DNA of 64,000 nt, from the NCBI RefSeq assembly GCF_963678635.1, contig NC_087066.1:56934312-56998311 (forward strand). Reading direction: 5' to 3'. This document shows positions 31,780 to 41,824 of this stretch, in pieces; position 1 is the first letter of the stretch; each line of letters opens with the position of its first letter. The notes beneath the pieces were generated by a model. It worked only from the letters and a program-made list of their open reading frames with translations, was not told the DNA's origin and made no database searches. Source of the stretch: Symsagittifera roscoffensis (lineage: Eukaryota > Xenacoelomorpha > Acoela > Convolutidae). The position numbers and the translations under genes were made by a program.

Positions 31780-32470
31780 AACTTTTTTCAACGAACAAAT
31801 TTGCAATTTTCAACACGTGTGCAAAAATTAACTCAGAGTTTTTTCGCAAGATGCAAATTTTGGTTTGATTTTTTCAACACGTTTGCAAAAATTTAATTAA
31901 ACTTTTTTACAAGATGCAAAAACTGTTTCGGTTTTTCAACAAGTGTGTAAAAATTTTCAACAAATTTTTGTGTTAGATGCAAGTCTTTTCGTGTTTTTTT
32001 TTTGAAAACAAATGCAAAAATCTAACTGATTTTTTCTCATTCATATGCAAAAATTGCAAAAATTTATTGTAAAAAAATTGTTAAATTAATGCTAAAAATT
32101 TTTCATAATTGCTGACTTTGAGTACTATTCCCTATCTTAATACAATGTTTTTCCAATTTTTTTTTATCAATATACATGCAAAAAAGAGATTTTTTTATGA
32201 TCAAAATTAAAACAAAGATTTTCATTTTCTTTAATTATTAAATGTGCAAGAAAATCCTCTTTCAGTTTTCTTTAAAATGCGAAAATATTTAATGAAGTTT
32301 TTCTTAATTTGGGAGAATTTCTTTGATTTTTTTTAACAAGTGTGCAAAAAAATTATGAAAAAATTTGCATGGTGCAAAAAATAATGTAAAGTTTTTAAGA
32401 TGCTTGCAAAAATTGGTTTAATTTTTTTGCCATCTTTTTAACTAATCTCTATAAAAGTATTTACCAGATG
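31780..32470. repeat. Degenerate minisatellite inside the Polinton
   Basis: About ten loose units of 60-70 bp built on TTTTTCAACACGTGTGCAAAAATT and AAGATGCAAA, with decay toward the right. No open frame on either strand. It separates the left gene block from the regulatory/polymerase block. A copy of a TIR motif (32127-32146) lies within it. Confidence 0.6.
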
Positions 32471-32616
32471 CATAATTAGTTTCATTTTTAACAAATTTTT
32501 ACCATTGAAATTTCTTAATAAACTTTTCTATGATCTCTTTGTTCCTATCTCTTGAAAATAAATTTACTAGATGTAAAACAATTAAATTACAAAGCACAAG
32601 ACAGTAGCCAATTTAT

Positions 32617-32967
32617 TTACAAATCAAAGAGCTGTCGAGCAGCTGAGTTCTCAAAATTTTGCAAGTTCTCAATGGAGGGCAAAGCTGGTCTTGCCTCCAT
32701 CACTGGTGGTTCGCTGATTGGAGTTCTTGGCTCAGAGAACCCCTCATCTTCGATGATAATTAGGTTGTCCACAGATCCCTCTTCCCAAGGAAAGAGGAAA
32801 TCGTCGAATGGTTGGGCCACATATCTAGAGTCAGGAATTTCGGGGTAGTTCATTCCCACATGTTCGGCCACTTCCTCCATCATTTGCATTTCTCCAAGTT
32901 GATTCTCTGTAGGGGATACTTGCGTTATATGATGTTCGTTGAAATCCCTGTGCATCACCTCCACCAT
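32617..32967 (-). CDS. Acidic Polinton protein, possible regulator
   Basis: 116 aa, ATG at 32967, very rich in Glu/Asp and Pro (FLFPWEEGSVDNLIIIEDE, EPRTPISEPPVM). The composition resembles acidic activation or early regulatory proteins. No domain recognised. A 41-codon frame ends 9 nt upstream. Confidence 0.5.
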   Translation of the reverse strand: MVEVMHRDFNEHHITQVSPTENQLGEMQMMEEVAEHVGMNYPEIPDSRYVAQPFDDFLFPWEEGSVDNLIIIEDEGFSEPRTPISEPPVMEARPALPSIENLQNFENSAARQLFDL

Positions 32968-32976
32968 ATGCCAGAC

Positions 32977-33102
32977 TTAGATTGGGATGTCCATTCGTGC
33001 CAGAAAAACTCCACAAACTGTTTCTCGCACTTGGATTTGTACTAAATCAGCCGAAAATTCCAACGAGAACATAAGGTTGTTGTTTTGTACTGAGAAGATC
33101 AT
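32977..33102 (-). CDS. Short frame upstream of the acidic protein
   Basis: 41 codons, ATG at 33102 (MIFSVQNNNLMFSLEFSADL), ending TAA 9 nt before the acidic gene's ATG. It may be a small peptide, an upstream frame, or the N-terminus of the next gene after a frameshift. Confidence 0.3.
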   Translation of the reverse strand: MIFSVQNNNLMFSLEFSADLVQIQVRETVCGVFLARMDIPI

Positions 33103-33292
33103 TTTGAGTAATAAATTGAGTTAATGAGTAAAAACAAGATTTACAGTTGAGAGGGTGAAAGTTGACTGTGGTTAAGTTGAAATTATTGTATTTAGAGTTG
33201 AGAGAGGAGGTAGTTGACGGTAGTTAAGTTGAAAATAATATGATTTTTAGTTAAGAGAGAGGGGTATCTTCACCTGTAATGTGTGGGTTTAA

Positions 33293-33462
33293 CCAATCAG
33301 AATGAATTTTCCTTATTTGGATTGTAGTCGTGTCCAATCAGATTTTAGTTTCCTTTTAAGGAATTCTTATAGAAAACTCGTGTCCAATCGGAAACAAAGT
33401 TACACATTGTCGTTTCCAATCACAAAAATGTTCATTTTTGTTCAAGTTGTTGTATCCAATCA
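33293..33462. promoter_or_regulatory. Cluster of five CCAAT boxes
   Basis: CCAAT at 33293, 33334, 33384, 33416 and 33456, all in + orientation and four of them CCAATCA/G, spaced 32-50 bp. More CCAAT boxes occur near the duplicated gene (ATTGG at about 34240 and 34280; CCAAT at 34566). NF-Y binds such clusters. Probably the promoter of the acidic - strand genes. Confidence 0.5.
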
Positions 33463-33635
33463 GAGGAACCTTTCAAGGACTAAAGTCTTCCAAATAAGTA
33501 AAAATATACACAAAAGCAATCGCAAAAATAAATGACCAAAAGTTGTTTGCTGTAAAAATAAGAAATATTGCCGATATAAGTAACAAAAGAAGAAAAATTA
33601 ATAAAAGTAGCATCTCTGCAAGTCTTCTCATCAAG

Positions 33636-34217
33636 TTAATTAATTTTTTGTATATAATCGATATGAAATTGCTGATTTTTCAGCAGATATTCGAGTTCTT
33701 TAATTTTGATGTAGATTTGAGATGATAACTCAAAGTTGATGAATTTTTCAAAGCAAATCTCTGGAAATCTGATACCAAACCTGATCATGCAAGATTTTGA
33801 ACTTTGAAAGACCTTAAAAAAATGGAGGAATAAAGAACTTTGCTGGGGAGTTTTAACAAATTTGGGAGGTGGATATGGAATAAAAAGAGTCTTTGAAATA
33901 TTATCGTACGATTTTTTTATCAACTTCAAATTTTCTAAAATAAATAAAATTTCTTTTCTAGTCAAGTGTAACTCAGCTGTAAGTTTATAGCTTTGATACG
34001 CAATATTTGAATCAAAAGTAAACTCTTTGGTTGGATAAGTTTCTCTAAAGAGACCTTTACTTAGTCGGAGAACTCTATTTTGGACAACATAAACGTCCAA
34101 AAAATTGTGAAAAAAGTAAGAATCTACATCTATTTCATCAAAAAAGAAATCATACGGAATGTTTTCTTTTTTCTTGTAGAGTAATTCGAGGAAGTTCAAA
34201 TGTTTTTTAATTGACAT
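33636..34217 (-). CDS. Unknown 193-aa Polinton protein (copy A, intact)
   Basis: ATG start MSIKKHLNFLELLYKKK. Rich in Phe, Leu, Lys and Ile. No signal peptide or membrane segment. A helix-turn-helix-like centre (LTAELHLTRKEILFILENLK) makes a small DNA-binding or replication role conceivable, but I recognise no family. Divergent from the polymerase, sharing its promoter region. Confidence 0.6.
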   Translation of the reverse strand: MSIKKHLNFLELLYKKKENIPYDFFFDEIDVDSYFFHNFLDVYVVQNRVLRLSKGLFRETYPTKEFTFDSNIAYQSYKLTAELHLTRKEILFILENLKLIKKSYDNISKTLFIPYPPPKFVKTPQQSSLFLHFFKVFQSSKSCMIRFGIRFPEICFEKFINFELSSQIYIKIKELEYLLKNQQFHIDYIQKIN

Positions 34218-34351
34218 TCTTCAAAAATGAAAATTTTGGATCTAAACAGCTTAGTTCTGATTGGTTGAGAATTTTTCTGATAGAAACAGCTTAGTTCTGA
34301 TTGGTTGAGAATTTTTCTGCAAAATTCTAGAATTTTCCAAGGAATAACGTG

Positions 34352-34529
34352 GTGATGACGTCATTACCATAAAAGGAAAATTGCGTGGGTGTTGACGTTA
34401 CTTCTATTCATAGACTGACGTCATTACCATAAATGGAAAATTGCGTAGGATGTGACGTTACTTCTATTCAAAGAATGACGTCATTACCATAAAAGGATAA
34501 TTGCGTAGGCGTCATTGATAGTATAAATA
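34352..34529 (+). promoter_or_regulatory. Three 60-bp repeats with CRE palindromes plus TATA (unit A)
   Basis: TGACGTCA at 34356, 34416 and 34476, spaced exactly 60 bp, each followed by TTACCATAAA and TTGCGTRG, with TGACGTTAC half-sites between. TATAAATA follows at 34522. TGACGTCA is the CREB/ATF site. The layout is that of a strong inducible promoter; here it is a duplicated copy that no longer abuts the polymerase. Confidence 0.75.
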
Positions 34530-34801
34530 CACTTAGTTTATTGGGTTAAATCATTCATTTTGTTTGCCAATCAGAAACAGTCAATTGAATTTTACTTCAA
34601 ATTTTACATTTCGTTACTTCAAATTTTACTTTTCGTTACTTCACGAAAAGTAAGTATTTTCATTCAATTGGTACTCTAAATTTTTAATTTTGGAACATTT
34701 CTAAAGTCCCAATTTTTTTAGATAAAAATAAGAAATATTGCCGATATAAGTAACAAAAGAAGAAAAATTAATAAAAGTAGCATCTCTGCAAGTCTTCTCA
34801 T

Positions 34802-35386
34802 CAAGTTAATGAATTTTTTGTATATAATCGATGTGAAATTGCTGATTTTTCAGCAGATAATCGAGTTCTTTAATTTTGATGTAGATTTGAGATGATAACT
34901 CAAAGTTGATGAATTTTTCAAAGCAAATCTCTGGAAATCTGATACCAAACCTGATCATGCAAGATTTTGAACTTTGAAAGACCTTAAAAAATGGAGGAAT
35001 AAAGAACTTTGCTGGGGAGTTCTAACAAATTTGGGAGGTGGATATGGAATAAAAAGAATCTTTGAAATATTATCGTACGATTTTTTTATCAACTTCAAAT
35101 TTTCTAAAATAAATAAAATTTCTTTTCTAGTCAAGTGTAACTCAGCTGTAAGTTTATGGCTTTGATACGCAATATTTGAATCAAAAGTAAACTCTTTGAT
35201 TGGATAAGTTTCTCTAAAGAGACCTTTACTTAGTCGGAGAACTCTATTTTGGACAACATAAAGGTCCAAAAAATTGTGAAAAAAGTAAGAATCTACATCT
35301 ATTTCATCAAAAAGAAAATCATACGAAATGTTTTCTTTTTTCTTGTAGAGTAATTCGAGGAAGTTCAAATGTTTTTTAATTGACAT
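34802..35386 (-). pseudogene. Unknown Polinton protein, copy B, truncated
   Basis: Near-identical to the 193-aa copy A, but an A-run near 34985 has six A instead of seven. That shifts the frame and ends it at 143 aa (stop 34955). The rest of the gene is still present in another frame. It lies divergently from the polymerase, across the CRE promoter. Confidence 0.8.
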
Positions 35387-35520
35387 TCTTCAAAAATGAA
35401 AATTTTGGATCTAAACAGCTTAGTTCTGATTGGTTGAGAATTTTTCTGATAGAAACAGCTTAGTTCTGATTTGTTGAGATTTTTTCTGGAAAATTCTAGA
35501 ATTTTTCAAGGAATAACGTG

Positions 35521-35698
35521 GTGATGACGTCATTACCATAAAAGGAAAATTGCGTGGGCGTTGACGTTACTTCTATTCATAGACTGACGTCATTACCATA
35601 AATGGAAAATTGCGTAGGCTGTGACGTTACTTCTATTCAAAGAATGACGTCATTACCATAAAAGGATAATTGCGTAGGCGTCATTGATAGTATAAATA
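35521..35698 (+). promoter_or_regulatory. Three 60-bp repeats with CRE palindromes plus TATA (unit B)
   Basis: TGACGTCA at 35525, 35585 and 35645, then TATAAATA at 35691, about 200 bp before the polymerase ATG. On the other side, about 135 bp away, the unknown - strand gene starts. Probable polymerase promoter. Confidence 0.8.
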
Positions 35699-35814
35699 CA
35701 CTTAGTTTATTGGGTTAAATCATTCATTTTGTTTGCCAATCAGAAACAGTCACAGCCTACTTCAAATTTTACATTTCGTTACTTCAAATTTTACTTTTCG
35801 TTACTTCACGAAAA

Positions 35815-35886
35815 GTAAGTATTTTCATTCAATTGGTACTTTAAGTTATTAATTTTGGAACATTTCTAAAGTCACAATTTTTTTAG
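35815..35886 (+). other. Candidate 72-bp 5' UTR intron of the polymerase gene
   Basis: GTAAGTATTTTC at 35815 is a near-perfect donor and AATTTTTTTAG ending at 35886 a good acceptor, four bases before the ATG at 35890. The same pair exists in unit A. Confidence 0.45.
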
Positions 35887-35889
35887 TTA

Positions 35890-38800
35890 ATGCCTACCCT
35901 TAACCGAAACGAGAAAGTAAAGTGTGGAGACTGTGGAAATATGTATATTCGTCAAAACGCAGCTCGACATCGAAAAAGATGTGAAAAACAAAAGGAACAT
36001 AAGTGTCCAAACTGTCATTTTTATACAAAGAGCAAAGAGGAGATGGGTTATCATGTTGCGAAGAAACATGCTCAACCAAGTTCAAAGCAGTCGACAGTTT
36101 GTCCTTCTTGTGAACAAGAGTTCCCAAGTTACTACTCTCTCCAACAACATCGGAGAAAAGAACATGGAGCAAAACAACGGAAGCCAAGTGATACGGTAGC
36201 CGACTTGAACAAAATTGTGGAGGAAGAAGGGGAAGATGGTGAAAAATTGAAGGAGGAACTTGGTGCATGTCAACATTTTCTAGTGGATACGGAGATGAAA
36301 AATGGGAGAAATAAGGTATTTAACTTCCAAATGTCCAAGTTAGATACTAAAATAATTAACGAGAAACTTGAAGAAGTCTTCAACAAGCTCGATTCTGCAG
36401 CCAAAATCAACATTGCTCTGGGTTTTGTTCTTCGAAAAATTGAGACTGGTGAATATCGTTATTTCTACGCTCATGAAAACAATACTCTGTTTGAAAAATC
36501 CCACTTACTTTGTACGAAAGCGGATTTGATAACAATCCAAGGAAAAGTAGAAAAATTTGATATTGTGGAGCAATGTACCCAAGAACGCCAGAACACAAAG
36601 TGGCGATTCAAATTGATTACTAACGTTACAATTTTTGCTGCTTTGCTGAAAAACATCCCCATGGGATGTCCGGACTCTGTCTTACCCGAACCTTTATTAC
36701 GACATACGCAAGTGAATTGTCTTTTATCTAACAAAGACAAGGAACCTTACAAAGATCATTTGTGTCTTTTCCGAGCATTGGCCATGTATATGAACGGACA
36801 TAATGATATCGACTCTCACACTTCTAGATACTTTACAGTTTTTATATCAAAATTTGGTTATGATCCTAAAAAAATTCGTGGAGTTTCTGTAGAAGACTTG
36901 CCTGTTGTCGAGGAAATTGTGCAAAGAAACATTTTTATATACGATTTCGATATCCAAGAAGGAGAATATGTAGGAGAACTAGCTCGAAGAAGTATCGGAA
37001 GATTCGATAAAACAGTCAAATTACTGAGATTTAACAATCATATCATTCATACAAATGATATAGATAGTTTCTTCAAGTGCTTTCGATGCCCTAGTTGTGA
37101 CACTTTTTTTAATAAATCCGACAATTTTAACAAACATCTTCTGAGATGCAAGGACCGAGTGAAACATATTTACCCAAAGAACGTCTATGAGCTTCGCGAA
37201 ACCTTGTTTGAAAAGCTAGAAGGATTCAATCTTCCAGTTTCTGAAGACAACAAGCTTTTCAATAATCTCGCAATTTTCGACTTTGAGTCGATTTGTGTTC
37301 TTACAGAGGAACTAAAAGAGACGCAAACTACTACCTGGATTGATGAACCCATCTTTTTGTACAACAAGGATCCACAGTACTTGAGAATTGATTTTGTATC
37401 CAACCTCGAGCTGTTGGCTGAACAAAGTAAGCTAGAAATGAGAAAAAAAATTTCAAGATATTGAAGTAGCTGTCAATGAAAGAATGAAGAAGATCTTTGA
37501 TCAGCTGAACGAACGTGGTAAAAATTATTCAAGTAATAAGTTCGAGTATGAAGACGAATGCATTGAAATTCGGAAGAAGCAGATATTTACCTGTTTTTGG
37601 ATTTAACAGTGGTAGATATGACTTAAATTTGATCAAGTCCTACTTAATCCCTTATTTGATTCGCGATAAAGAGCAAGAAACATCCGTTAATAAAAAAGCA
37701 AATGATTTTATATCTTTCAAGTTTGGAGATGTACAATTTCTTGACATTATGAAAGTTCTGGGTTGAGCAACAACTCTGGACTCATTTCTCAAAGCTTATA
37801 AAGCTAGTGGAACAAAAGGATTCTTTCCTTATGAGTGGTTTGACAACCCTGACAAACTTGATTTTCCAGGACTGCCCCCATATGAAGCATTTTTCAGTAA
37901 ACTTAGAAACAACAATCCTCTAGACAAAGACTTTACTGATTATGAAAAACTGAGGAAGAGTGGATTTGATGAACAGCAAGCACTGAAAAAGCTTCAAATC
38001 AAGACTGTACCCCCATCTGGTCTAGATAATTACAGTTACTTACAACAAACTTGGCAGAAAAACGGAATGACTGTGTTCAAAGACTTTTTGCAGTGGTACA
38101 ACAACAAAGATGTAGTTCCAACCCTGGAAGCAATGCAAAAAATGATTCAGTTTTATCATAAAAAAGGGATAGATATGTTGAAACTTGGATGTACACTTCC
38201 AAATCTAGCAAACATATGTCTACACAAATCTACAAATTACAAGTTTTATCCATTTTGCGAAAGTGATAAAGATTTGTGTGAAAAAATACGAGAAGACATG
38301 ACCGGTGGGCCTTCGATTGTGTTCACTCGAAAAGCTGTAGTTGATGAAACATACATCAGAAATTCATCAAATGTTTGTAAATCAATCGTTGGAATAGATG
38401 CGAGCCAGCTTTACCCTTTCTCAATGTGTCAAGTTATGCCAACAGGACTGTATACGAGATGGGAGTTTGACACTGATATGCAGAAATTCAAGGCTTGACA
38501 TAATCGAACTCGCAACTTTGAGAATATGGTTATGTCTTTCTATCAAGAATCAAGAGCAGAATGTAAAATTGAGAGCTTTTTTACATCTGGAAAACAGAAG
38601 AAAATTGACTGTTTTAATGTGGACGGTTATTGTGATCACTGTAAAACAGTATTCGAGGCAAGGGGTTGCTACTATCACTTTTGTTCTTGTCAAGAAACTC
38701 GCCCTTCCTTAACAGAACAGGATATTGAGCGAGGAAACAAGAAGAGAGAAATTGATGATATGCGACGAGAATACATTAAAGAGAAAGGATACAAAGTGGA

Positions 38801-40126
38801 AGAAATGTGAGAGTGTGACTGGTGGGAAAGTTTCAAAACCGACGAAAAGATCAAAAATCAAGTCAGAACCCCTTTCCCTACAAAAGACCCCTTTCTACAG
38901 ACTTTCTTCTAGCAAAGATAAAAGATGGATCTCTTTTTGGTTACGTTCAGTGCGACTTAGTTGTTCCAGATGAACTGAAATCGAAATTTGCGAATTTTCC
39001 TCCAATTTTCAAAAGTACTGATGTCGGAAGAGATGATATTGGAGATTACATGAAAAACTATGCGATCGAGAACGAAATGTTAAAGCATCCTCAGATAATG
39101 TTGATATCTAGTTTCAAGCTGGAAAATGGAACAGTTATAACTCCTCTCTTCAATTTTTATATGGAACTTGGATTACAGTGCACCAAAATTTACCGATTTG
39201 TTCAATATTCTCCTCCTCAGAAGTGTTTCAATAATTTCGTTCAATCGGTGGTTGATTCAAGAAGAGAAGGAGATGAAAACCCTTTGTCAGGAGTTGTAGC
39301 AGAAACAATGAAGCTCTTGGGCAATTCCTCCTATGGATATCAGATCATGGATAGATCGAGACATACAATCACAAAATATCTCAACGATGAAAAAACTCAT
39401 AAGGCAATCAATGAACCACTGTTTAAGAGACTTAACACAGTTGAGAAGGACTTATATGAGGTGGAGTTATTGAAGTCAACCATTGAGCACAGAGAACCCA
39501 TCATTGTTGGTTTTTTCATACTTCAGTATGCAAAACTGAGAATGTTGGAACTCTACTATAACTTCTGTGACAAGTTCTGTGATGTGAATAAATTTGAAGA
39601 GTTGGAGATGGACACAGACTCACTTTACTTGGCACTTGCATAAGAAAATTTGTACGATTGCATCCAACCAGATAAGAGAGCTGCTTGGGAAAAAATGAGG
39701 GAGAGTGATTGCAGAGATTCCTTCAAGGCGGATGCAAAATCTAATTTCTTTCCTCGAACGTGTTGTAGTATCCATAAAAAACATGATAAGCGGGAGCCGG
39801 GACTTTTCAAAGAATAATTTAGGTGCACAGAAATGCTCTGTTTATGTAGTAAGACATATTGCTGCTATGACAACAAGTCAGACAAATTAAAATTTAGCAG
39901 CAAAGGATTGAATAAGCGGGTTCTAGAAGATTCTGGAGACAGTCCCATGTCAAAATACAGGAGAGTGCTTGATGAAGCAATTAATCTTACATCTACTAAT
40001 AGAGGATTCAGAACTATAAATCATATGGTTGCTACATATGAACAGACAAAGAAAGGACTAAGTTATTTTTATCCTAAAACACAAGTGCAAGATGATGGAA
40101 TTCATACAAAACCATTGGAGTTATAA
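35890..40126 (+). pseudogene. Protein-primed family B DNA polymerase, multiply broken
   Basis: Replicates the Polinton from protein-primed ends. The N-terminus has three zinc fingers (C12-C15-H27-C31; C39-C42-H55-H60; C71-C74-H87-H92), then an OTU-like stretch (HLCLFRALAMY), another finger, and exonuclease motifs (IFDFES, NSGRYDLNL). Polymerase motifs are A (IDASQLYPF), B (KLLGNSSYGYQ) and C (MDTDSLYL). Breaks: frameshift near 37460, TGA at 37764, 38496 and 38808, frameshift near 38875, and stops at 39641 and about 39816. The reading continues after each, so this is a decayed full-length gene of about 1,400 codons. Confidence 0.92.
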
Positions 40127-40189
40127 GAACTCTTCTGATGTATTAAATTATATAAGATGTCATATTATTATGGTTTCATGATAATAAAA

Positions 40190-40808
40190 TGTAAATTATT
40201 GCGGTACACTTAATATACAATGCAGTGATTTATATACTTTCTTTGTAATTTAAACTTTTTTTCTCAAAAAACTTGACTTTTTTCGAAGTCTCTCTAGGTT
40301 TCAGCATTGTTTCAATTAGATAGAAAGTAAAATTATCGTTTCAATTAGATAGAAAGTAAGATTAGTTAATAAATTAGGTCAAATAATAGCTAACCTTATC
40401 GTTTTTTGAAGTTTTTTCAAAAAATTTTTTCATAAAAATTTACACAAAAACTCTTACCATTGTCTTACCATGTATCAAAAATCTAATCAAAAGTCCTTCA
40501 TTACACAACCTACACGTAATTAACCTTCGATATTCACAAATTAGTTAACACGCGCCAACATTTTTGCGAAAAAACTAGACATTTCCACACAAAAACTAAA
40601 AAAAATACGATTTTCTTACCATTATCTTACCATCACACAAACCATAAAACCTTACCATCGTTATTCCCTATCTTAATACATTGTAGACTCTATACCCAAT
40701 CTTAATAGATAGCATGGCAGACCCGAAGTCTATAGCGTATCTTAATACATAGGGTCTGCCATGCTCCCCCCCCCCCCCCTTCCCACTTCAGCTCCAACAT
40801 CTACTACT
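40190..40808. repeat. Right terminal inverted repeat of the Polinton
   Basis: Mirror copy of 22573-23178. The main difference is a longer G/C run near the end (14 C after ATGCT against 7 G in the left copy) plus scattered substitutions. It is followed by the GAGGAC duplication. Confidence 0.92.
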
Positions 40809-41117
40809 GAGGACCCTATTTTGTCAAAATTTTTGTGCGACGCAGACACAAAATGTTCCAAAAAATGGTCAAAACAGGCGTTTTTAGGCATTTTTTTTTA
40901 AATTGACCAAAAAAATTGCGCTTTTCCGGCGCGCGCTGCCCCTTAAATTTAGCTATATTGGCGCCCAAGGCGACTTTTGAAAAAAATTTGATATTGGCCG
41001 GCCAAAAACTGATCTCGTAAAATTTTACCAAAAGAGGGACCATTTGAATAAGTTTGGCAACCTGAATTGAAGAAATGGCTGTCGCCCCCACCCCCCCCCC
41101 CCCTTCGGTACGCTACT
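40809..41117 (+). repeat. hAT-like MITE, right half, split by the Polinton
   Basis: Resumes with GAGGACCCTATTTTG immediately after the Polinton, carries the family block TATATTGGCGCCCAAGGCGA, and ends with a C run and CGGTACGCTACT. The outer flank GCATACAG matches the left flank at 22470-22477 exactly. Confidence 0.8.
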
Positions 41118-41487
41118 GCATACAGTCGTCATACTATACCGGTCCATGTAATAATAACAGTTACGTAATCTTCCTGTCTCAAGATTAAACTCATCATAAA
41201 AATTGTTTTTAAATTTGCAAACTAACACTTAAGTCCAGGTTGCACCTAAACAAGTGAAGAATATGTTTTTGAAGCTGATAGTTTTGTTGACAAATTGTGA
41301 GATAGTTGTCTTAATTGTGGAAGCTTGGCCCCAGACTGAGTGTCTTTTCGAGCATGTCACTCAATCATCCATCACTTTATTACGTCTATCCAACTCGCAC
41401 GTTTGCTTCAATCACGATCTGTAGCATGAAAAATTTCATAGCACTTGTTTTCTGCTTTGCTTTTTGCTAGTGCTGGTAAATAGTTAA

Positions 41488-41556
41488 GCGTCCGTGGCTA
41501 ATTGGTTAGTACGTGAGACCCATAATCTCTAGGTCGCAGCATCAATTGAGACACGT
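41488..41556 (+). repeat. Met-tRNA-like relic
   Basis: TCCGTGGCTAATTGGTTAGT matches a tRNA D-arm/box A. A paired GAGA...TCTC arm encloses CCATAA with a CAT anticodon, and TAGGTCG follows, as in elongator tRNA-Met. The T-arm is damaged (CATCAATTG). Most likely the head of a tRNA-derived SINE or a tRNA pseudogene. Confidence 0.45.
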
Positions 41557-41824
41557 TCCCGAATTTTTACTAATTCGAGGCTTATTGCTATTTTTTCGTT
41601 TTTCGTTTTTCTACTTTTGTCATGCAATAGACAGTTACTAAATCAAATCTGCGAGTAATTGGTGGGCGAAATTTGTGTTTACTTTAAATGAAAATCTCGC
41701 TTTATTGATATAATTTGGTAGATGTCATTTTGCATTCTCATTTTTTTCACTCTAAATTAATTTTTTGCACAATGACATCTGTTTGTACTCTGTTCAAACT
41801 GCATAAAGATGAGTTGACTCCAAA

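Larger units (their letters stand above)
33553..34722. repeat. 1.17-kb tandem duplication, unit A
   Basis: Begins TAAAAATAAGAAATATTGCC and matches 34723-35886 almost base for base. It contains the unknown 193-aa gene, CCAAT boxes, the three-CRE promoter and a TTTTTTTAG acceptor. High identity implies a fairly recent duplication within the element. Confidence 0.92.
34723..35886. repeat. 1.17-kb tandem duplication, unit B
   Basis: Second copy, ending four bases before the polymerase ATG. Differences from unit A are few substitutions and 1-nt indels. It supplies the promoter that actually abuts the polymerase gene. Confidence 0.92.
22573..40808. mobile_element. Polinton/Maverick (adintovirus-like) element, decayed
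   Basis: An 18,236-bp element with ~610-bp inverted repeats starting AGTAGTAGATGTTGG, bounded by the 6-bp duplication GAGGAC (22567-22572 and 40809-40814). It carries the Polinton gene set: retroviral-type integrase, packaging ATPase, adenovirus-type protease, double jelly-roll major capsid, minor capsid, a basic core-like protein and protein-primed DNA polymerase B. Most late-type genes lie on the - strand and the polymerase on the +. Several core genes are broken, so this copy should not make particles. The polymerase decay mixes C-to-T, G-to-A and other changes, as expected for neutral drift. Capsid genes mark it as virus-derived. Confidence 0.95.

Noticed and set aside
33293-33462. CRISPR-like spacing of CCAATCA motifs
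   Set aside because: Motif too short, spacing irregular, and the context is a eukaryotic mobile element.
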